Assembly: GCA_018881555.1 (NCBI GenBank)
Contig: JACAXG010000008.1
Span: 11,871,316 to 11,935,315 of the forward strand
Direction of reading: 5' to 3'
DNA from: Amblyornis subalaris
Lineage: Eukaryota > Chordata > Aves > Passeriformes > Ptilonorhynchidae
Length of the DNA: 64,000 nt
Shown here: positions 35,050 through 51,577 of the stretch, piece after piece
Layout: each line of letters starts with the position of its first letter
How positions within the stretch are numbered: position 1 is the stretch's first letter
Translations under genes and position numbers: made by a program
The notes under the pieces: model-generated
Databases searched by the model: none
Told to the model about the DNA's origin: nothing
What the model saw: the letters and a program-made list of their open reading frames with translations, nothing else

Positions 35050-36757
35050 CTCTGGATGCATGAGGACTACAAGGATGTCATGAGGTTATTCAGAGAAAAA
35101 GCCANAAGGGCCAAAGCCCAACTAGAACTTAATCTGGCTACTGCTATAAAAGACAATAAAATGTGTTTTTAAACATCAGCAACAAAAAGAGCTAAGAAGA
35201 TTCCCCATCCTTTATCAGATGTGGAGGGAAACATAGTGACAAAGGACGAGGAAAAGGCCTGCTACATGACTTACACACATGCAAGAGTGTGGCTGGATGG
35301 GATCCACCCAAGGGTGCTGAGGGAGCTGGTGGAAGTGCTCCCTGAGCCACTTGCAATCATTTACAGCAGTCATGGCTCACTGGGGGAGTCACAGTGGACT
35401 CAAAGTTAGCAAATGAAATGTCCATCTACAAGAAGGGTCAGNAGGAGGATCTGGGGAAGGCCTGTTAGCCTGACCTTGGTGTCAGAGAAGGTTATGGAGC
35501 AGATATCTTGAGTGCCATCATGTACAGGACAACCAGGGGACCAGGCCCAGTCAGCGTGGGTTCAGGAAAGGCAGGTCCTGCTTGACCAACTGATCTGTGA
35601 CAGTGACATGCTTCGTGTATCAGCAAAAGGCTATGAATGTCATCTGTATGGACTTTAAAGCCTTTGACACTGTTTCCCACAGCATTCTTCTGGAGAAGCT
35701 GGCTGCTCATGGCTTGGACAGGTGCACTGTTTGCTGGGCAAAAAACTATCTGGATGGCTGGGCCCAGGGAGTGGTGGGGAATGGAGTTACATCCAGCTGA
35801 CAGCTGGTCACCAGTGGTGTTCCCTTGGTGGGGATGGTCCTGTTTAATGTTTTTATCAATGATCTGGGTGAGTGGATTGAGTGGCACCCTGAGTAAATTG
35901 CAGATGACTCCAAATTGGGTGGTAGTGTTGATCTGCTGGAGGGCTCTGCAGTGGAATCTGGACAGGCTGGATCAATGGGCCAAGGCCAACGGTGTGAGGT
36001 TCAACAAGGTAAAGTGATGGGTCCTCCACTTGGGCCACAACAACCCCCTGCAGTGCCCCAGGCTGGGGGCAGAGTGGCTGGAAACCTGCCTGGCAGGAAA
36101 AGATTTGGGGGTGCTGGTTGACAGTGGCTGAANGTGAGCCAGAGTGTGCCCAGGTGGCCAAGAAGGCCAATGGCATCCTGGCTGTATCAGCTATAGTGTG
36201 GCCAGCAGGACCAGGGCAGAGGTTGTCTCCCTGTACTGGGCACTGGTGAGGCCACACCTAAAATCCAGGGTTCAGTTTTGGGCACCTCACTACACAAAAG
36301 ACACTGAGGTGCTGGAGCGTGTCCNGAGAAGGGCNATGGAGCTGGGGAGGGGTCTGGAGCACAAGTCTGAGGGGGGCAGCAGTGGGTGTTTAACCTGGAG
36401 AAAAGGAGGCTCAGGGAGGACCTTATTGCTCTACAACACCTGAAAGGAGGGTGTAGCCAGGTGGGGGTCGGTCTCTTCTCCCAGGTAACAAGTGACAGGA
36501 TGAGGAAACAGCCTCAAGCTATGCCAGGGGAGGTTTAGATTGGATATTAGGGGAAATTTCTTCACTGAGAGGACTGTCAATCATTGGAACAGGTTGCCCA
36601 GCTCAGTGGTGGAATCACCATCCCTGGAGGTGTTTAAAAGCCATAAGATGTGGCACTGAGGTACGTGGGTTAGTGGTGGGCTTAGTGGTGCTGGGTTAAT
36701 GGTTTGACCTGTTGGATGATCCTAGAGGCCTTTTCCCACCTAAACAACTGTGACTGT
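35050..36757 (+). mobile_element. CR1 LINE with degenerate ORF2 (reverse transcriptase)
   Basis: A longer CR1 copy in RAB7A intron 1, in the sense direction. Translated pieces in shifting frames show CR1 ORF2: DGIHPRVLRELVEVL near 35300, the reverse transcriptase block DFKAFDTVSHSILLEKLAAHG at 35650-35720, GTLSKLQMT where the family has the FADD box near 35890-35910, LDRLDQWAKANGVRFNKVK near 35955-36015, then [19 protein letters not shown] near 36250. Frameshifts, stops and two Ns break it. The 3' end at about 36757 has the CCTAAACAACTGTGA-type tail. It is not an active element. Confidence 0.9.
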
Positions 36758-38472
36758 GAGGTGGGTGCAGTCCAACAAGGTGTAGCTGTAAGTGCACCAC
36801 TACTACAGTGGCTGCAGGGGTGCTTCTTCAGCTTCTGCAGCATTCATGGATAGCAAAGGCTAAAGCACTTCATGTCTTTTAACCCTCAAAGCTTGAGATA
36901 ATTAAGATCTTTTGCAACTGGACTGCACCTAGTAAGGGGCTTTTACATCTTGGAGCGTGTTGCCTCCTGTAGTAGTGGGGTGAAGTGGGTGCAGTTATNT
37001 AGCACGTTAGGCTGTTGTGTATCTCAGGAAGCTGCTGGGGATAGGATCAAGCTGCTCGGAAGACACACAAATCCCTGTTGTAGAAGCAAAGGCCTCCTTA
37101 GCTGTGAAAATCAGGAATAGCTCCTGAGGAGTAGGAGTTGCGTGCTGCAATGAACGTGGTGTAGCAGGATGGGAATTTTAGGATAACCAAATCCCCATAT
37201 AAGGGCTTAATACCAAAGCCTGTTGTCAAGGGTCTTTGAAGTGAAGTAGCACAGCTATAACCATCTTCTGGCTCCTCTTGCTGTACTGAACCTGCAGGAC
37301 TACTCTGGGAAAGCCAAGGAGTCTTTGTGTTGTGGAGCAGGTCAGTGCCAAGCCAGGGTCTGTGATCTGATCAAGCACCTAAGAGTGGTTTGTCCCACCC
37401 ACTCCCCAGAGGTGTGGAGAAGGGTCTCACAGTAGGAAGGGTGTGGCCAGACTCTAATGGCGAGACCTTGTACTTGCTCTCACCCTGCCAATGCATGTCC
37501 AGAAGTGTATTCAGGCCTGCTGCAGCTGATGAACTTACGGCTGTTTCACTGGTCTGAAGGAGACCTGGGAGCAAGTAAGCGTGGAGCTCTGGAGCTCAGC
37601 TCTCTCTTGCTAATTGGATAGACCATTAGTGGCCTGTTTAGAACCACCTGCCAACAAAGTGGACTGGAGTCTTGGCAGGATGCAACTGAACAAACAGCTT
37701 ACCATCTAACAGAGTAGATGATCATCAGTAGGCTGAATGTTGAGGTTTGTTACTGGAACCTTATTACACCAAAGATGAGGTGGCAGTAGTCAGCTTCGTA
37801 TGCCTGCAGAGAAGCCACAGAGGCTGGTAGCAGTTTGCTTTGTAGTTCAGCTGCCCTGTGTGGCTGTTGCAGCTGCTTCAACTACAGCATATCCTTAGGA
37901 TTCAGTACTTTCACAAAGCACAGCTGCTAGAGAAAGCTATCACTTCTCCATGCTTGTGGTGGAGGAAACACTTTTTTTTTCTTATTTTTTACTGGGAAAC
38001 TACTGAACAGCATGGAAAAGGCTTGAGTGTGGCATTAGACACATGCCTGCTTACATCTTGTTTCGTGGCATGTATAAGAACCAGCCTGTGTTGGAGCTGA
38101 TATGATTTACTGCAGTACCTCCAGTAAGTCAAAGGAGATGGCCTGGGCTAGTGTATCTACCAAATGGCCTGGAAATAGGATCCAGAAGGGTCTTGGTACA
38201 GTAAAGGACAAGTGCTTGTCTTGTCTACTTTGTGGTATTAAATTGGCACTCCTGGGCTGACATGGCCCAGCCTGTGCAGTGGGCAGACACTTGGTTGGTG
38301 CTGGAGTGGAGCTTTGAATTGGAGTCTGGTTTCAGGAGCGGCTGGGCCCTGCCTGTTGCTGGCTCCTTGCTGGGAGTCAGGTTTCTCAGACTCCAAACTT
38401 GCTGCTTGCTTTCTTGAGGAATGACATACTAATGGTTTGTGATGGGATTATTCTTCCTTTCTAGTGTGAAAG

Positions 38473-41598
<3,126 letters not shown>

Positions 41599-42840
41599 GG
41601 GGAGAGGGAGGGGTTGAGCACAGTCCTTCACAAACGAATATCACACTTAGGCCTTCAAACACACAGCCCCTCTTCTGTGTTTAAAACGAAATTTAAAAAA
41701 AAAAATTGCATCTCCAGCTGCCAAAATCCACCCATCTCCCATGAGCGTCTGAGTCCCACACTTCAGAGCTCATGTCCCCACACCATTCACATCACACTTC
41801 ATGGTAACAGACCTTTCTCTTAGTTTAAAATGGAAACTCTTATGTATGTTTGGAACTGAATCTAATTCTGGGTGTCCAATGGAGAGAAACTGTTTACAGG
41901 TAATCTGTGTAACAAGTTACATACATTTTTAACTGTCTCGTGTTTTCCCCTGTGAAGGCTGCAACTGGAAAGGCTGATTACCCATAGTTCATTGCAAGCT
42001 CAGCACTCAGTCCGACTAGGTTGAGTTTTGTATGTATCTCTGTTAATGCTTGTTACTTTTAACTAATCAGATCTTTTTACAGTATCCATGTATTATGTAA
42101 TGCTTCTTTAGGAAAAATCTTATAGTACATGTTAATATATGCAACCAATTAAAAATGTATAAATTAGTGTAAAATTCCTGAATTACATGTTCAAGTACTG
42201 AAACACAGGTTGTGTAGAAAGTGAGGAGGACACTTGTGACCTGCAGCGTGCTAGCAACACAGAGTCCAGATAGAGGCAGTATTCTGTACAGTAGAGATGA
42301 ACTATGTAAGCCTTCTTGTTTTGAGGCCAAAAAGGCTTCATCTTCTGGAAAAATCTGTCTGGCTTCCTTGTATCTAAATTCTCAGATTTGCATAACAGCA
42401 TTGATATGCACACTGGATTATTGGATTTAAAATTAAATACGGCTATGAAATGACCTCATTTGTTCACCTCCCCTACTGCTTAACTCCTAACATCCTGGAG
42501 CGAGCATGAGGAGCCAGAGCTGAGGTGTCCCTGTGGCTCTTTGTGCTGTGGAAGGAGCTCCTCTCCCACCTGGGGTGTAGTAGCTGTTTCTTGATGAATG
42601 ACCTGGACTATGAATCTTCCCTTTCTTCTTACTGACTGCTAATCTGGATTTTTGGTATGGAAAAACTTGGCAATCTAGTCCCTTTCCTCTCTTCCTTTCT
42701 TCCTGGTATTTGTTCTTGCGTTTGTAGCTTGCTTAAATGGAGCCCTTCTACCTGTTTTCCAGAGGTCTACATTCTAGTACGTAGGCTGAGCTCTTATGTA
42801 AAGAGACAAACATGATGCCAATAAACTTAACAAGAACAAA
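41599..42840 (+). other. RAB7A: RAB7A 3' UTR with candidate polyadenylation sites
   Basis: AT-rich sequence follows the stop codon. Candidate signals are ATTAAA near 42147, ATTAAA near 42432, AATAAA at 42820-42825 and a distal AATAAA at 43842-43847. A 3' UTR of about 0.8-1.3 kb is the likeliest for this gene. Alternative polyadenylation is plausible, and the sequence does not decide. Confidence 0.55.
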
Positions 42841-42849
42841 CCTTCTTGT

Positions 42850-45000
42850 TTACTTCTGCTTCTGACTCTCTTTTTTTCCTCCACTAACATGTCTTCTTTT
42901 TTCTGTCTAGTCACTATTCCAGCAAGCCAGTGCCTGCTAATTGAAGGATGTTTGTGCTTCTTCCTTACTATAACGTTTGTGCCTTCCAGATTGGTTTTTG
43001 AGAGTGGGGTGAGCCAGCCCTGCTTGCTTGGCTGGGGCACTATTAGGGAGTTACCCCTCTGCTTCTCTGGGAGCTGCTTGCAGGGGCAGGAATGGTGCTG
43101 GATCTGATCCCTCTGAGCACAGTCCTTCAGCCCTGTCCTGAGCATATTTGACAGCCTTTGTGTTTTGGGACTGGCTCTTAAGGTTCTTGCTGCCCTCCTC
43201 TGGGAGGGGTGGTGAGAAGAGCAGGCTCAGCCCTTCCAGCTCACCAGTAAGGCTGGTGTGGGGTTCCCTGGAGTGAGTTGAGGGCCCTTGCTTGGTCCAG
43301 CCTAGTCAAAGTTAAGCCTTTATTTTCTAGATGCTGGGCATGACCTTCTGCTTGCACTCACCAAGGCTGAGTTGACGACTGTACCCAGAGGAAGATGAAA
43401 AACAAAGTTTAGAGAAATGAGGGCAGTTATTTCAAGAGCTTTCTAACAGTCTTTCTGCTCCATATCCTATTTTATGGTGCTGTCCTATCATGCTTTTCTC
43501 ACTTGACTGGGCTTTTCCTGTCCACATCGATTTTGAATATCTGCACTAGCAGTGTATCCTGGTGGGACCACTTGTCTGTCTGCATCCTTTTGAAAGACTT
43601 GGACCTTCTGCTCATCTCCTTTTAAAGCATTGCTCTGCACTTGTTTTCTGTGGATGCAGTTTGAGAGTGGAGAAAGCTAAGCTGGGGGAGGGGGGAGCAA
43701 TAACCCTCAAGTTTTGGGGAAAGGGGATGGTCGGAACTCAACACGTCCCTGTGCCTGCTTTGGCCTTGGGAGGTGGAGCTGAGGCTGGAAGGGTTGTGGC
43801 TGAGCCCTCAAGAGATCCTGTGTTTAATGTCTTTCCAATCAAATAAACTGGCAATGACCCAAGGCAAAGAGAGAGTGCTCCAGATGGGGTAGGACAGCTG
43901 AGAGCTCCTTGCCACCAGATGTTATGGATGCTAAAGGGGAGGGGAGGATTCCATTTGCCACCTACAGATCAATGTTTTTACAGGTGGGAATACACACAAG
44001 TGTACAAAAAACAGTGCAGGAGGAAGCAGGGTCAGAGTGGGTGCCCTGCTGTTACACTCAGGGGTGGTGGTGTCACAGCTGGGGACTGATGTTCCTGCAA
44101 AAATCACTTGTCATCACTGTGGGCTGGAGAAGCCAGCTGGACCGACTGTCCCTGCAGGGAACAAACGCACTTAAAACCACTCCCTGCATCAATGGGGCCT
44201 CATGGCTTTCACTTCTTTGCTGACCTCTTTGCCTGAGGAGTTGCTGGTGCAATGACAATNGGTGCTGCAGGGCAAATCCCAGAGGAAACCTGGCTCTGGA
44301 AGAGGCTGAGCCGTTCACGGGGGCAGCTGAGCAGGAGCGCTGGCTTTGGTCTTTGCCCAGGTCCTGGAGGGGTAGGAGGGAAAGACCCAAAGAAGGAGCC
44401 TGGCTGGGCGAGAGGAGGGGGTCGGTTCCCCAGTGCACTGTTCCTAAGTGTGACAGGTGCAGCTACAACCAGCCCCGGATTCGTGGAGTGGGTGAAGCTG
44501 AGCGAGGTCAGGGCAGGGCAGGCGGGCNTGGGGCCCGGCGGCTGAGGCTGCTCCCCCACGGGCTGGAGCCGCTCGGAAGGCAGCTGTGTTTTGCGAGGTG
44601 CTGGCGCAAATATGAGAGCTGGGGAATCACACAGCCACATCTGTGCTGCAGGGGATGCGTGGGGGCAGCAGCGTCAAAGGAATTCCAGGCCGACAGCCGG
44701 CGCTGGCACGTGGGAAGCGGCACGGAGACGCCAAGCTGCGAAGCCCGGGGCGGGAAAGCTCTGCGTGCCTTGGCAGTGGCAGCTGGCCGGGCTTTGGGGC
44801 TGGCTGTGTCCTGCGCTGCAGCCTGCCCTGACCCCACAGCAGGAGCCCTCCTGCCGGCCCAGCGCCCGCTGCCGCAGCCACCACGGCGGGCTCGGTGCCA
44901 GCCCCATGCCCACACCTGCAGCCCCAGCAGCTGCCACCGCCACCAGCCCCAGTGCCCCATCCCCCAGGTGTGCAGGGACCCCCCCGGCACGCAGCCCGGG
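42850..45000. other. Downstream of RAB7A; no gene recognised
   Basis: Turns GC-rich from about 44.25 to 45.0 kb, with long but unconvincing open frames on both strands caused by the composition. No conserved domain or splice-bounded exon is seen. Confidence 0.5.
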
Positions 45001-45009
45001 GGGCCCGTA

Positions 45010-46058
45010 GGGAAATGTGTGATACAAACACAAAAACACGCTCGGGACTCTATAGGTACACCAAATGTTTTTAGGCAAACACGGGTGTGTTTGCTGTTTA
45101 CATACTCAAGCACGTTTACACCAGCAGGAATGTGTATATGCATTCATTTATCAGGACACATCTTTTGGAGAGCAAAGCAGCAGGGAAGCACAAGAGCACA
45201 AAGAAGCACAAGACACGGAGTTGTGTGTGTGTGAACTGCTGTATTACACAGGCAAACCTCCCAAGGCTCAGAGCACAAATCAGTTTAGTTACAGGTTTCT
45301 ATTTATGAGACATACGTGGTTGCAGCCTTACCCATGTACACACACAGAGCATAAAGTGTTTCTTCATATACATTTATATATGTTCAGAGAAGGAGAAAAA
45401 ATTATCTCACACATAGATATGGTTACACCCATATATACTTCATTTATATAAGAATGTTTAAATATGAATTATACACATATACAAAGGTGTGTATGTCTAT
45501 GTATTAGTTACCACCCCCACACATGGAGAGACAATGATCACACATTCAGACACAAATAATTTTATACATATATGCTTGTATTTTTATGTGTTTTTTTCTC
45601 TTTGTCTATACTCAGAGATTTTATTNTTCTTACTATTTATACACTTCTCTCTGTGTATTTTATACATATTTAAATATTTTATATAGTTATATTATTTCTT
45701 TATTTTTGTCTGGTTTACATATAAAAGGGTCATTTACACGCAGCTCTGTGTGTGTAGTTCAGCTATTTTTATATTTCTTTGAGAAAGAGAGGAGGGGGAG
45801 GAAGATGAGGAAAGAAAATGAAAGAAAATACAGACACATAAAGAAATATTTAAATAAATTGGATGTAGAGGTGGATACGGGGATATTTGTGTGTGAGTTG
45901 GGAGGGGGAATGATTGGCTCCCTGGTGCTTGCTCTCCATATACACTTGTACATACAGACAGAATATATGTCAAGATCAATACATGCACACACACACTGTG
46001 TATGCATCCCAGATATTATATATGGGAACAGAACAGAGGGTGGAAGAGACCACGGCCT

Positions 46059-46098
<40 letters not shown>

Positions 46099-49000
46099 TA
46101 CCCCACATGCATTTTTAGGGGTGGAGGGGCGTGATGGGGGTATTTTTTACCAGGCTCTGTGTAGGTCTTTCTCTCCTTCTTGGGGAAGAAGGGAAACACA
46201 GGGAGAATGGTAGAAAATAGGCATTAGAAAATAGCTACATATCTAAGTAAATGTTTAAATAAAGTGTGTGTGGCAGGAGACATGGGGAATACTCTGTGTG
46301 TGAATAGTGCATGTGTGCTTCATATATGTACACATGCACTTATGTGTGTGTGTGTGTGTGTGTATAGCAAGAGAAAGACTGCACAGCTCACAACCTCACT
46401 GTAAATATCTGTATTATGCATAGAGACAGGAAGGGCATTGTGTGTGTTTAAGGATACAGCGTGTGTGTGAACATCTCTAGTTACATATGTTGTGATATAT
46501 AGAATTATATATTCATATGTATGTGGATATATAGCAAGAGACTCTGTGTTAGTGTGAACAGTGCTCTCTCTCTCGGTGAGTATATGTGCAAACGTATGTA
46601 CATATACATGCAGAGAGAAGTGAGTGAACAGGTCACTCTCTCTCCCCCTCATACATAGTATACATGCAGATATATATGTGTGTTTATAGAAAGAGAGAAG
46701 CATGTGTGTGAGAACAACTCTCTCTGTCGATACGTATGTATCTATGTGCGTGTATATATATNTATATATATATATATTACAGGGGAATTTGTATGCAAGA
46801 GCTCTCTATCCCTTTCTAAGCACATATCTATGTACATACATAGATACATATGTAGTGACAGAATTATGCACATCTGTGAACAGCTCACATGTTCTTGCTC
46901 TGCATACACGAGTGTGCAAACAGTGCTTTCTCCAGTTATATAGGTATATANGCATATATAAAGAGAACTCTGTGTGAACAGTTTATATACACATAATTAC
47001 ATGTATGTATATACATTTATCTATTATAAAAAAAGAGCATTTTGTGTGTGAGAACATGTATATAGATACAGAAAGCATATATATGTCCAAAAGTGTTGTA
47101 TGTGAAAACAGTTCTCTGAACAGCTCTCTCAGTGTATGTATATATGCACACATATAAATATATACAGAGCCTATATAATATAGAAATATATTACATATAA
47201 ATAATTTTTTAATATATTTATATGGTATATATACTATACCTGCTACCTCATCCCCCCAATATCTATGTATATATGTATATATGTATAAACATATATGTAC
47301 TGTGTGCATGTCTGTAGCAAGAGAGAGTTGTGTAATTGAATGAACAGCTCTCTGTATATATCTATGTATATAAATATGTATTTCTGTGTGCATATATAGG
47401 AAGAGAATTGTGAATGTAAACAGGTCTCTAANTATATACCTATATCTGTAGGGAGAGAAGTGTATCTCTATATGTAGAGCACATATATGTGTGTTTATAT
47501 GCATATATATACATCCATATATATAGAGAGAGGAATATCATGTGTGAAAACAGCTCACTAAGTGTATACATATGTATGTGTACAATGGAGAGAAAATAGC
47601 ATTNGTGTAAACAGTATGTGCTCCAATTATGTATGTATACATGTGTATATATATATATGTACATATCTCTATATATGTATATATAGAGAACTGTGCATGA
47701 ACATTCTGTATATACATGTATCCATGCCTCTATATATTCATATATAAGGCAAGAGAGAGTAGCATGTGTGAGAATGGCTGTTACTATCTCTACTTANGCA
47801 TGTATACAGAGAGAGAGAATATATCAACACATATACAGAGATATGCATGTATTTATGCATCCCAGAGAATATACATGGGGTGAGGAGAAAGAGAGAGAGA
47901 GAGAGTCATGGAAACTGCATTTGTTTGAATTGCTCTCACTCATTTTGTTATTTATATATGTCTAAATATATAGATATAGCAGGAGAGAGAACGTGTGTGA
48001 ACAGAGCCTATTGTTAGTGTGAACTATTCACACAGACTATTGCTGTGAACAGCTTTGTGTTTGTGTATATGTATGCATTTATGCCCACATATAAGTTTAT
48101 TTATAGATAACAAGAGAATTGTGTGTGAACAGCTCTCTTTCTCCCTAAGTATACATGTATGTATAAATACGTAGAGAGAATTGTGAGAACAGCTCTCTCT
48201 CTATAAGCATGTGTGTATATATCTCATGAGAAAATCAGTGTGAACAGCTCTCTCTCCCTAAATAAATGTATGTATATATATGTAGTGAGCAAATTACACG
48301 TGTNAACAGCTCCCTTCCCTCTCTCTGTATACACATGTATATATGCATACTTATGTATCCATACAGCAGGAGAAAGGACAGTCATGTGTGCAAACAGCTC
48401 AGGATATAGGTATATATGCACATATATGAAGAGAGAACAAGTGTGTGTTTGTGTAAGCAATGATCTCTCTAATTATATTTGTATAAATGCATATGTAGAT
48501 AATTACATGTGAATACTGTGTACATGTATATATGCNTCTATGCAGAGACAGCATTGTGTGTGTGAGAAAAACTCTCACTTGCTCTCTACAATGTATGTCC
48601 ATACAGACAAAGAATACATACATACACACACATATACATACATACATACAAACACACACATATATGCATAAGTTTATGCACCTTGGAGATTATACATACA
48701 TATAGGGCAGGGAAAGAGTGATAGAAAACGTGTGAGAGACAATAGCTCTTGGTCTTTTTCTCAAGGATGTATGCACATGTATGTATGGAGAGCAAGAGAG
48801 AGAAGAATGTGTGAACAGCTCCTGCTCACTGTCTGTGTCTCTGTGCATTTATGGATGTACATAGTGAGAGAGAATAGTGTGTATGGGTGTGTGCGCACAG
48901 AGAGGTCAAGAGAAAGGAGAGTGTGAGAGACCTTATGCATACATTTGCGAGTGTGTGTGCATAGTGAGAACATTTGAAGAGCACGCTCACTCTCTCATCC

Positions 49001-49620
49001 CCCACTTCTATATATGCCTGTATATGTGTATATATAGCGAGAGAACTGCCTGTGAACCTCTCACACTCTCTGTTTATACTCATGTATGTATGTATGTATA
49101 TGAGACATGCATGTGAACAAGACTCACTCGGTGTCCATGTAAGTACACGTGTGTACTTAGTATGTGTCCACATGTGCACGTGTGTAAATGTGTGTGTGTT
49201 GGGGCTATTTTCTCCCATTCTCTGTGTCTCTCTCTCACACACACGCAGCCTCCCCCATACATTCTATTCAAATAAATATACCTCCGTGTATTTCCACATG
49301 AGTGTTCCATTCCATACCCTGCCTTTGGAGGGGAGGGAGAGGAGCCCTCACCGACANCGCTGGCACTCTGTGGGAGGGGGATTGGCCCTGGATCCCTGCA
49401 CTGCTCCCAGCCACCCAGCAGGGCTGAGATCAGTGCACTCACTGGCCAGTCCTGCTCACACACCCACCCACATATATTGTACTTAAATATTCATATGTTT
49501 ATGACAATATTTTAAAAATACATAGCTAGATCTTTATGTGTATGCATGCACTTACATTTATTTTAAATTTACATGCAGCTGTTACAGTAAATAACAACTA
49601 TTAGATATGGTACACTTATA
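45010..49620. repeat. Decayed TA/TG/GA-rich tandem repeat domain
   Basis: About 4.6 kb of sequence built from alternating blocks: GTGTGTGAACAGCTCTCTC, a TATATGTATGTATATA run, and a GAGAGAGAA run. In the cleanest part the AACAGC core recurs at about 48128, 48188, 48243 and 48305, a period of 55-62 bp. Elsewhere (for example near 46880, 47110, 47340, 47550, 48390 and 48810) spacing varies up to several hundred bp. Embedded are a perfect CA run at 46061-46096, a TG run at about 46342-46363, TA runs near 46750-46780 and CATA repeats near 48618-48660. A GC-rich unique island sits at about 49315-49460. It behaves like an old minisatellite seeded with microsatellites. Confidence 0.85.
46061..46096 (+). 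repeat. CA dinucleotide microsatellite
   Basis: Eighteen uninterrupted CA units inside the larger repeat domain; a likely length-polymorphic site. Confidence 0.95.
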
Positions 49621-51429
49621 ATACACACATGACATACATACCCCCCTATAGAACCACAGTCTACAGCCGGCTTAGCTGTAAGCGTCCATTCGGCTACAGC
49701 ATTACATTCACACGTACACAGGTGTGTGTTTGCGCGTTACCCTCACACGGGGGTACCCACCGCACATCCCCCCGCCCGGTGACAGCCGTGCAGGTGGGGG
49801 GTGCCCAGGGGCGGGCGCTCGGTGCTCCCGGTGCTCCGAGGAGCTCCCCATGGGAGGTCCCGGGGCCAACCCCCCGCTCTGGGCTTGCGCCCNTCTTCGT
49901 GCCCAAGCGCCTCGCGGCCCCCAAAGACCGGGCACAACTCATCGCAGCGGTGCCTGGCCACGGCTGCTGGGGGGCAGAACCCCGCTGTTCTGGGGGGCTC
50001 TCTCCTCGGGGGGGAAAGAACAGGGGGCGGGACAGGGCACCCCGCTGCGGGATGGGGACACACACACACGNGGCCGGGCAGGATCCGGCGGCCTGGGGGA
50101 CCCCGAACACCGCGGGCAGCCGGGACTCGTCCCCTCCGGCGACGGGGGCTGGGCGAGGGAAATGGCGGAGGGAGTCGGGGGATGGGGAGAGGGGGAGGAG
50201 GAAGGGGAGGTGGCGGGGCTGTGCGGGCTCGGCGTGCGTGGGCAGGGGGCGGGGTGCGAGAGCGGGTGCGGGTGTGACCGTGTGTGTGTGTGCATGTGCA
50301 TGTACGTGTGTGCACAGGTGTGCGTGCATGTGTAGGGTGTGTGCACTCCCGCGCACACCCCCGTGCCCGCGCCCCGCGTCCCAGCACACGCGTGTGCCGG
50401 CTGCGGGGGTGCCCCCGCGCACTCACACCCCCGGCCCACCCGCGGCGGCGGCACACGGATCCCACTCCCAGGAGCGGGCGGAGGGGGCCCCTCCAGGCCC
50501 GGCCGCCGAACTCGGCAAGGGGGGCGTAGTGCAACCCCTGCCCCCCTCCCCCTCTGAAGCCGCGTTCCCCTGGTGAGATGTAGGGGGATGGGGTGAACTG
50601 GGGGGCGTTCAAAGCACCACTACTGCCNCCCCAGCCCATGCAGAGCTGCGCCTGCAGGAGGCTCGAGCCCCTCGCCCCACTGGCACGGCACGCAGAGGCT
50701 GAGGGGGCGGCAGCCATTCACGCCTCCCCCCTCCACCCCCGGCACTGAGCCAGGCCGGGTGGCTCCCCAGCACCCCCCGAGCCCTCCTTCGGCCCCGCCG
50801 CGCTTCCCGCNTCCTCCGCTGCGAGGCGATGGGCGTGGGGGGCAGGGGGAGCACACGGGACGCACAGGGCTCCCCGCGGGGGCCTCCCCCGGGCAGCCGC
50901 GGGGGTGAGGGTCGGGGGGGGGGGGCGGCCCTAGCCGCCGGGGCGGGGACCCCCGGCCTCGGCGCGGCATCTCCGCGCTGCTGCCGGCGGCCGCGGGAGG
51001 GCGTCGCCTGTGTTAGTTCCCTCCGGAGAACCCAGGGCCAGCGCCGCCGCCGCCGCCCCCCGCCCCCCGCCGCCTCCCCCCGCCCGCGGCGGCCCCTCTT
51101 GGGCGGCGGGCGGCGGCGGCGGGGCTGCGCGGGGGGGCCGCGGCTCGGCCCCAGTCGCCGCCGCGCCGGGAGCCCCCCTCCTCGCCGCCGCCGCCGCGCC
51201 GGGCGCGCCCCCGAAATCTGGGCGGGGGTCGTCGGGCGGCGCGCAGCGGGGGGCGCGCGGGCGGGGGCCGGCCGGGGCCGGGGGCGCGCGGGGCGCGGGG
51301 CGGGCCCGGCGGCGCGGGGGGGGCGCGGCGGCGGCGCGGGAGCCCCGCGAAGGGGCCCCAAGAAGCACAAGTTGGGGCTGGCGGCGGACCAGGCTGTTGT
51401 TGTTCTCAACGTGGTCCGCCCCGCGCCCA

Positions 51430-51435
51430 TATAAA
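51430..51435 (+). promoter_or_regulatory. H1-10: H1-10 TATA box
   Basis: TATAAA in the context CCCATATAAAGGGCGG, 148 nt upstream of the ATG. It places the start site near 51460 and leaves a leader of about 120 nt. Confidence 0.75.
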
Positions 51436-51577
51436 GGGCGGCGGCGGCGCCCGCCCCGGCAGAACGCGGACCGAGCGGAGAGAGCGGAGCACACACAGCG
51501 CGCCCGCTGGGCCCCGCCACGCCGCCGCTGCCCCCGCCCGCCCCCGCTCCGGCCCGCGGCCCGCCACTGCCCGCACC

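Noticed and set aside
44353..45234. Open frame of 293 codons on the plus strand
   Set aside because: It lies in a GC-rich patch with equally long frames on the other strand and has no domain or codon-use signature. It runs into the tandem repeat domain.
47000..48700. CRISPR-like regular repeats
   Set aside because: The repeats are imperfect and the spacers are themselves low-complexity TA/GA tracts in a vertebrate genome. They are minisatellite-like, not CRISPR.
49629..50717. Open frames of 315 and 324 codons on opposite strands
   Set aside because: Both are composition effects of the CpG island. They are Pro/Arg/Gly-rich, contain Ns and show no family signature.
50609..51520. Minus-strand frame of about 300 codons upstream of H1-10
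   Set aside because: It comes from GCC/GGC-rich promoter sequence and would overlap the H1-10 TATA box and leader. A non-coding antisense RNA is possible, but a protein is not supported.
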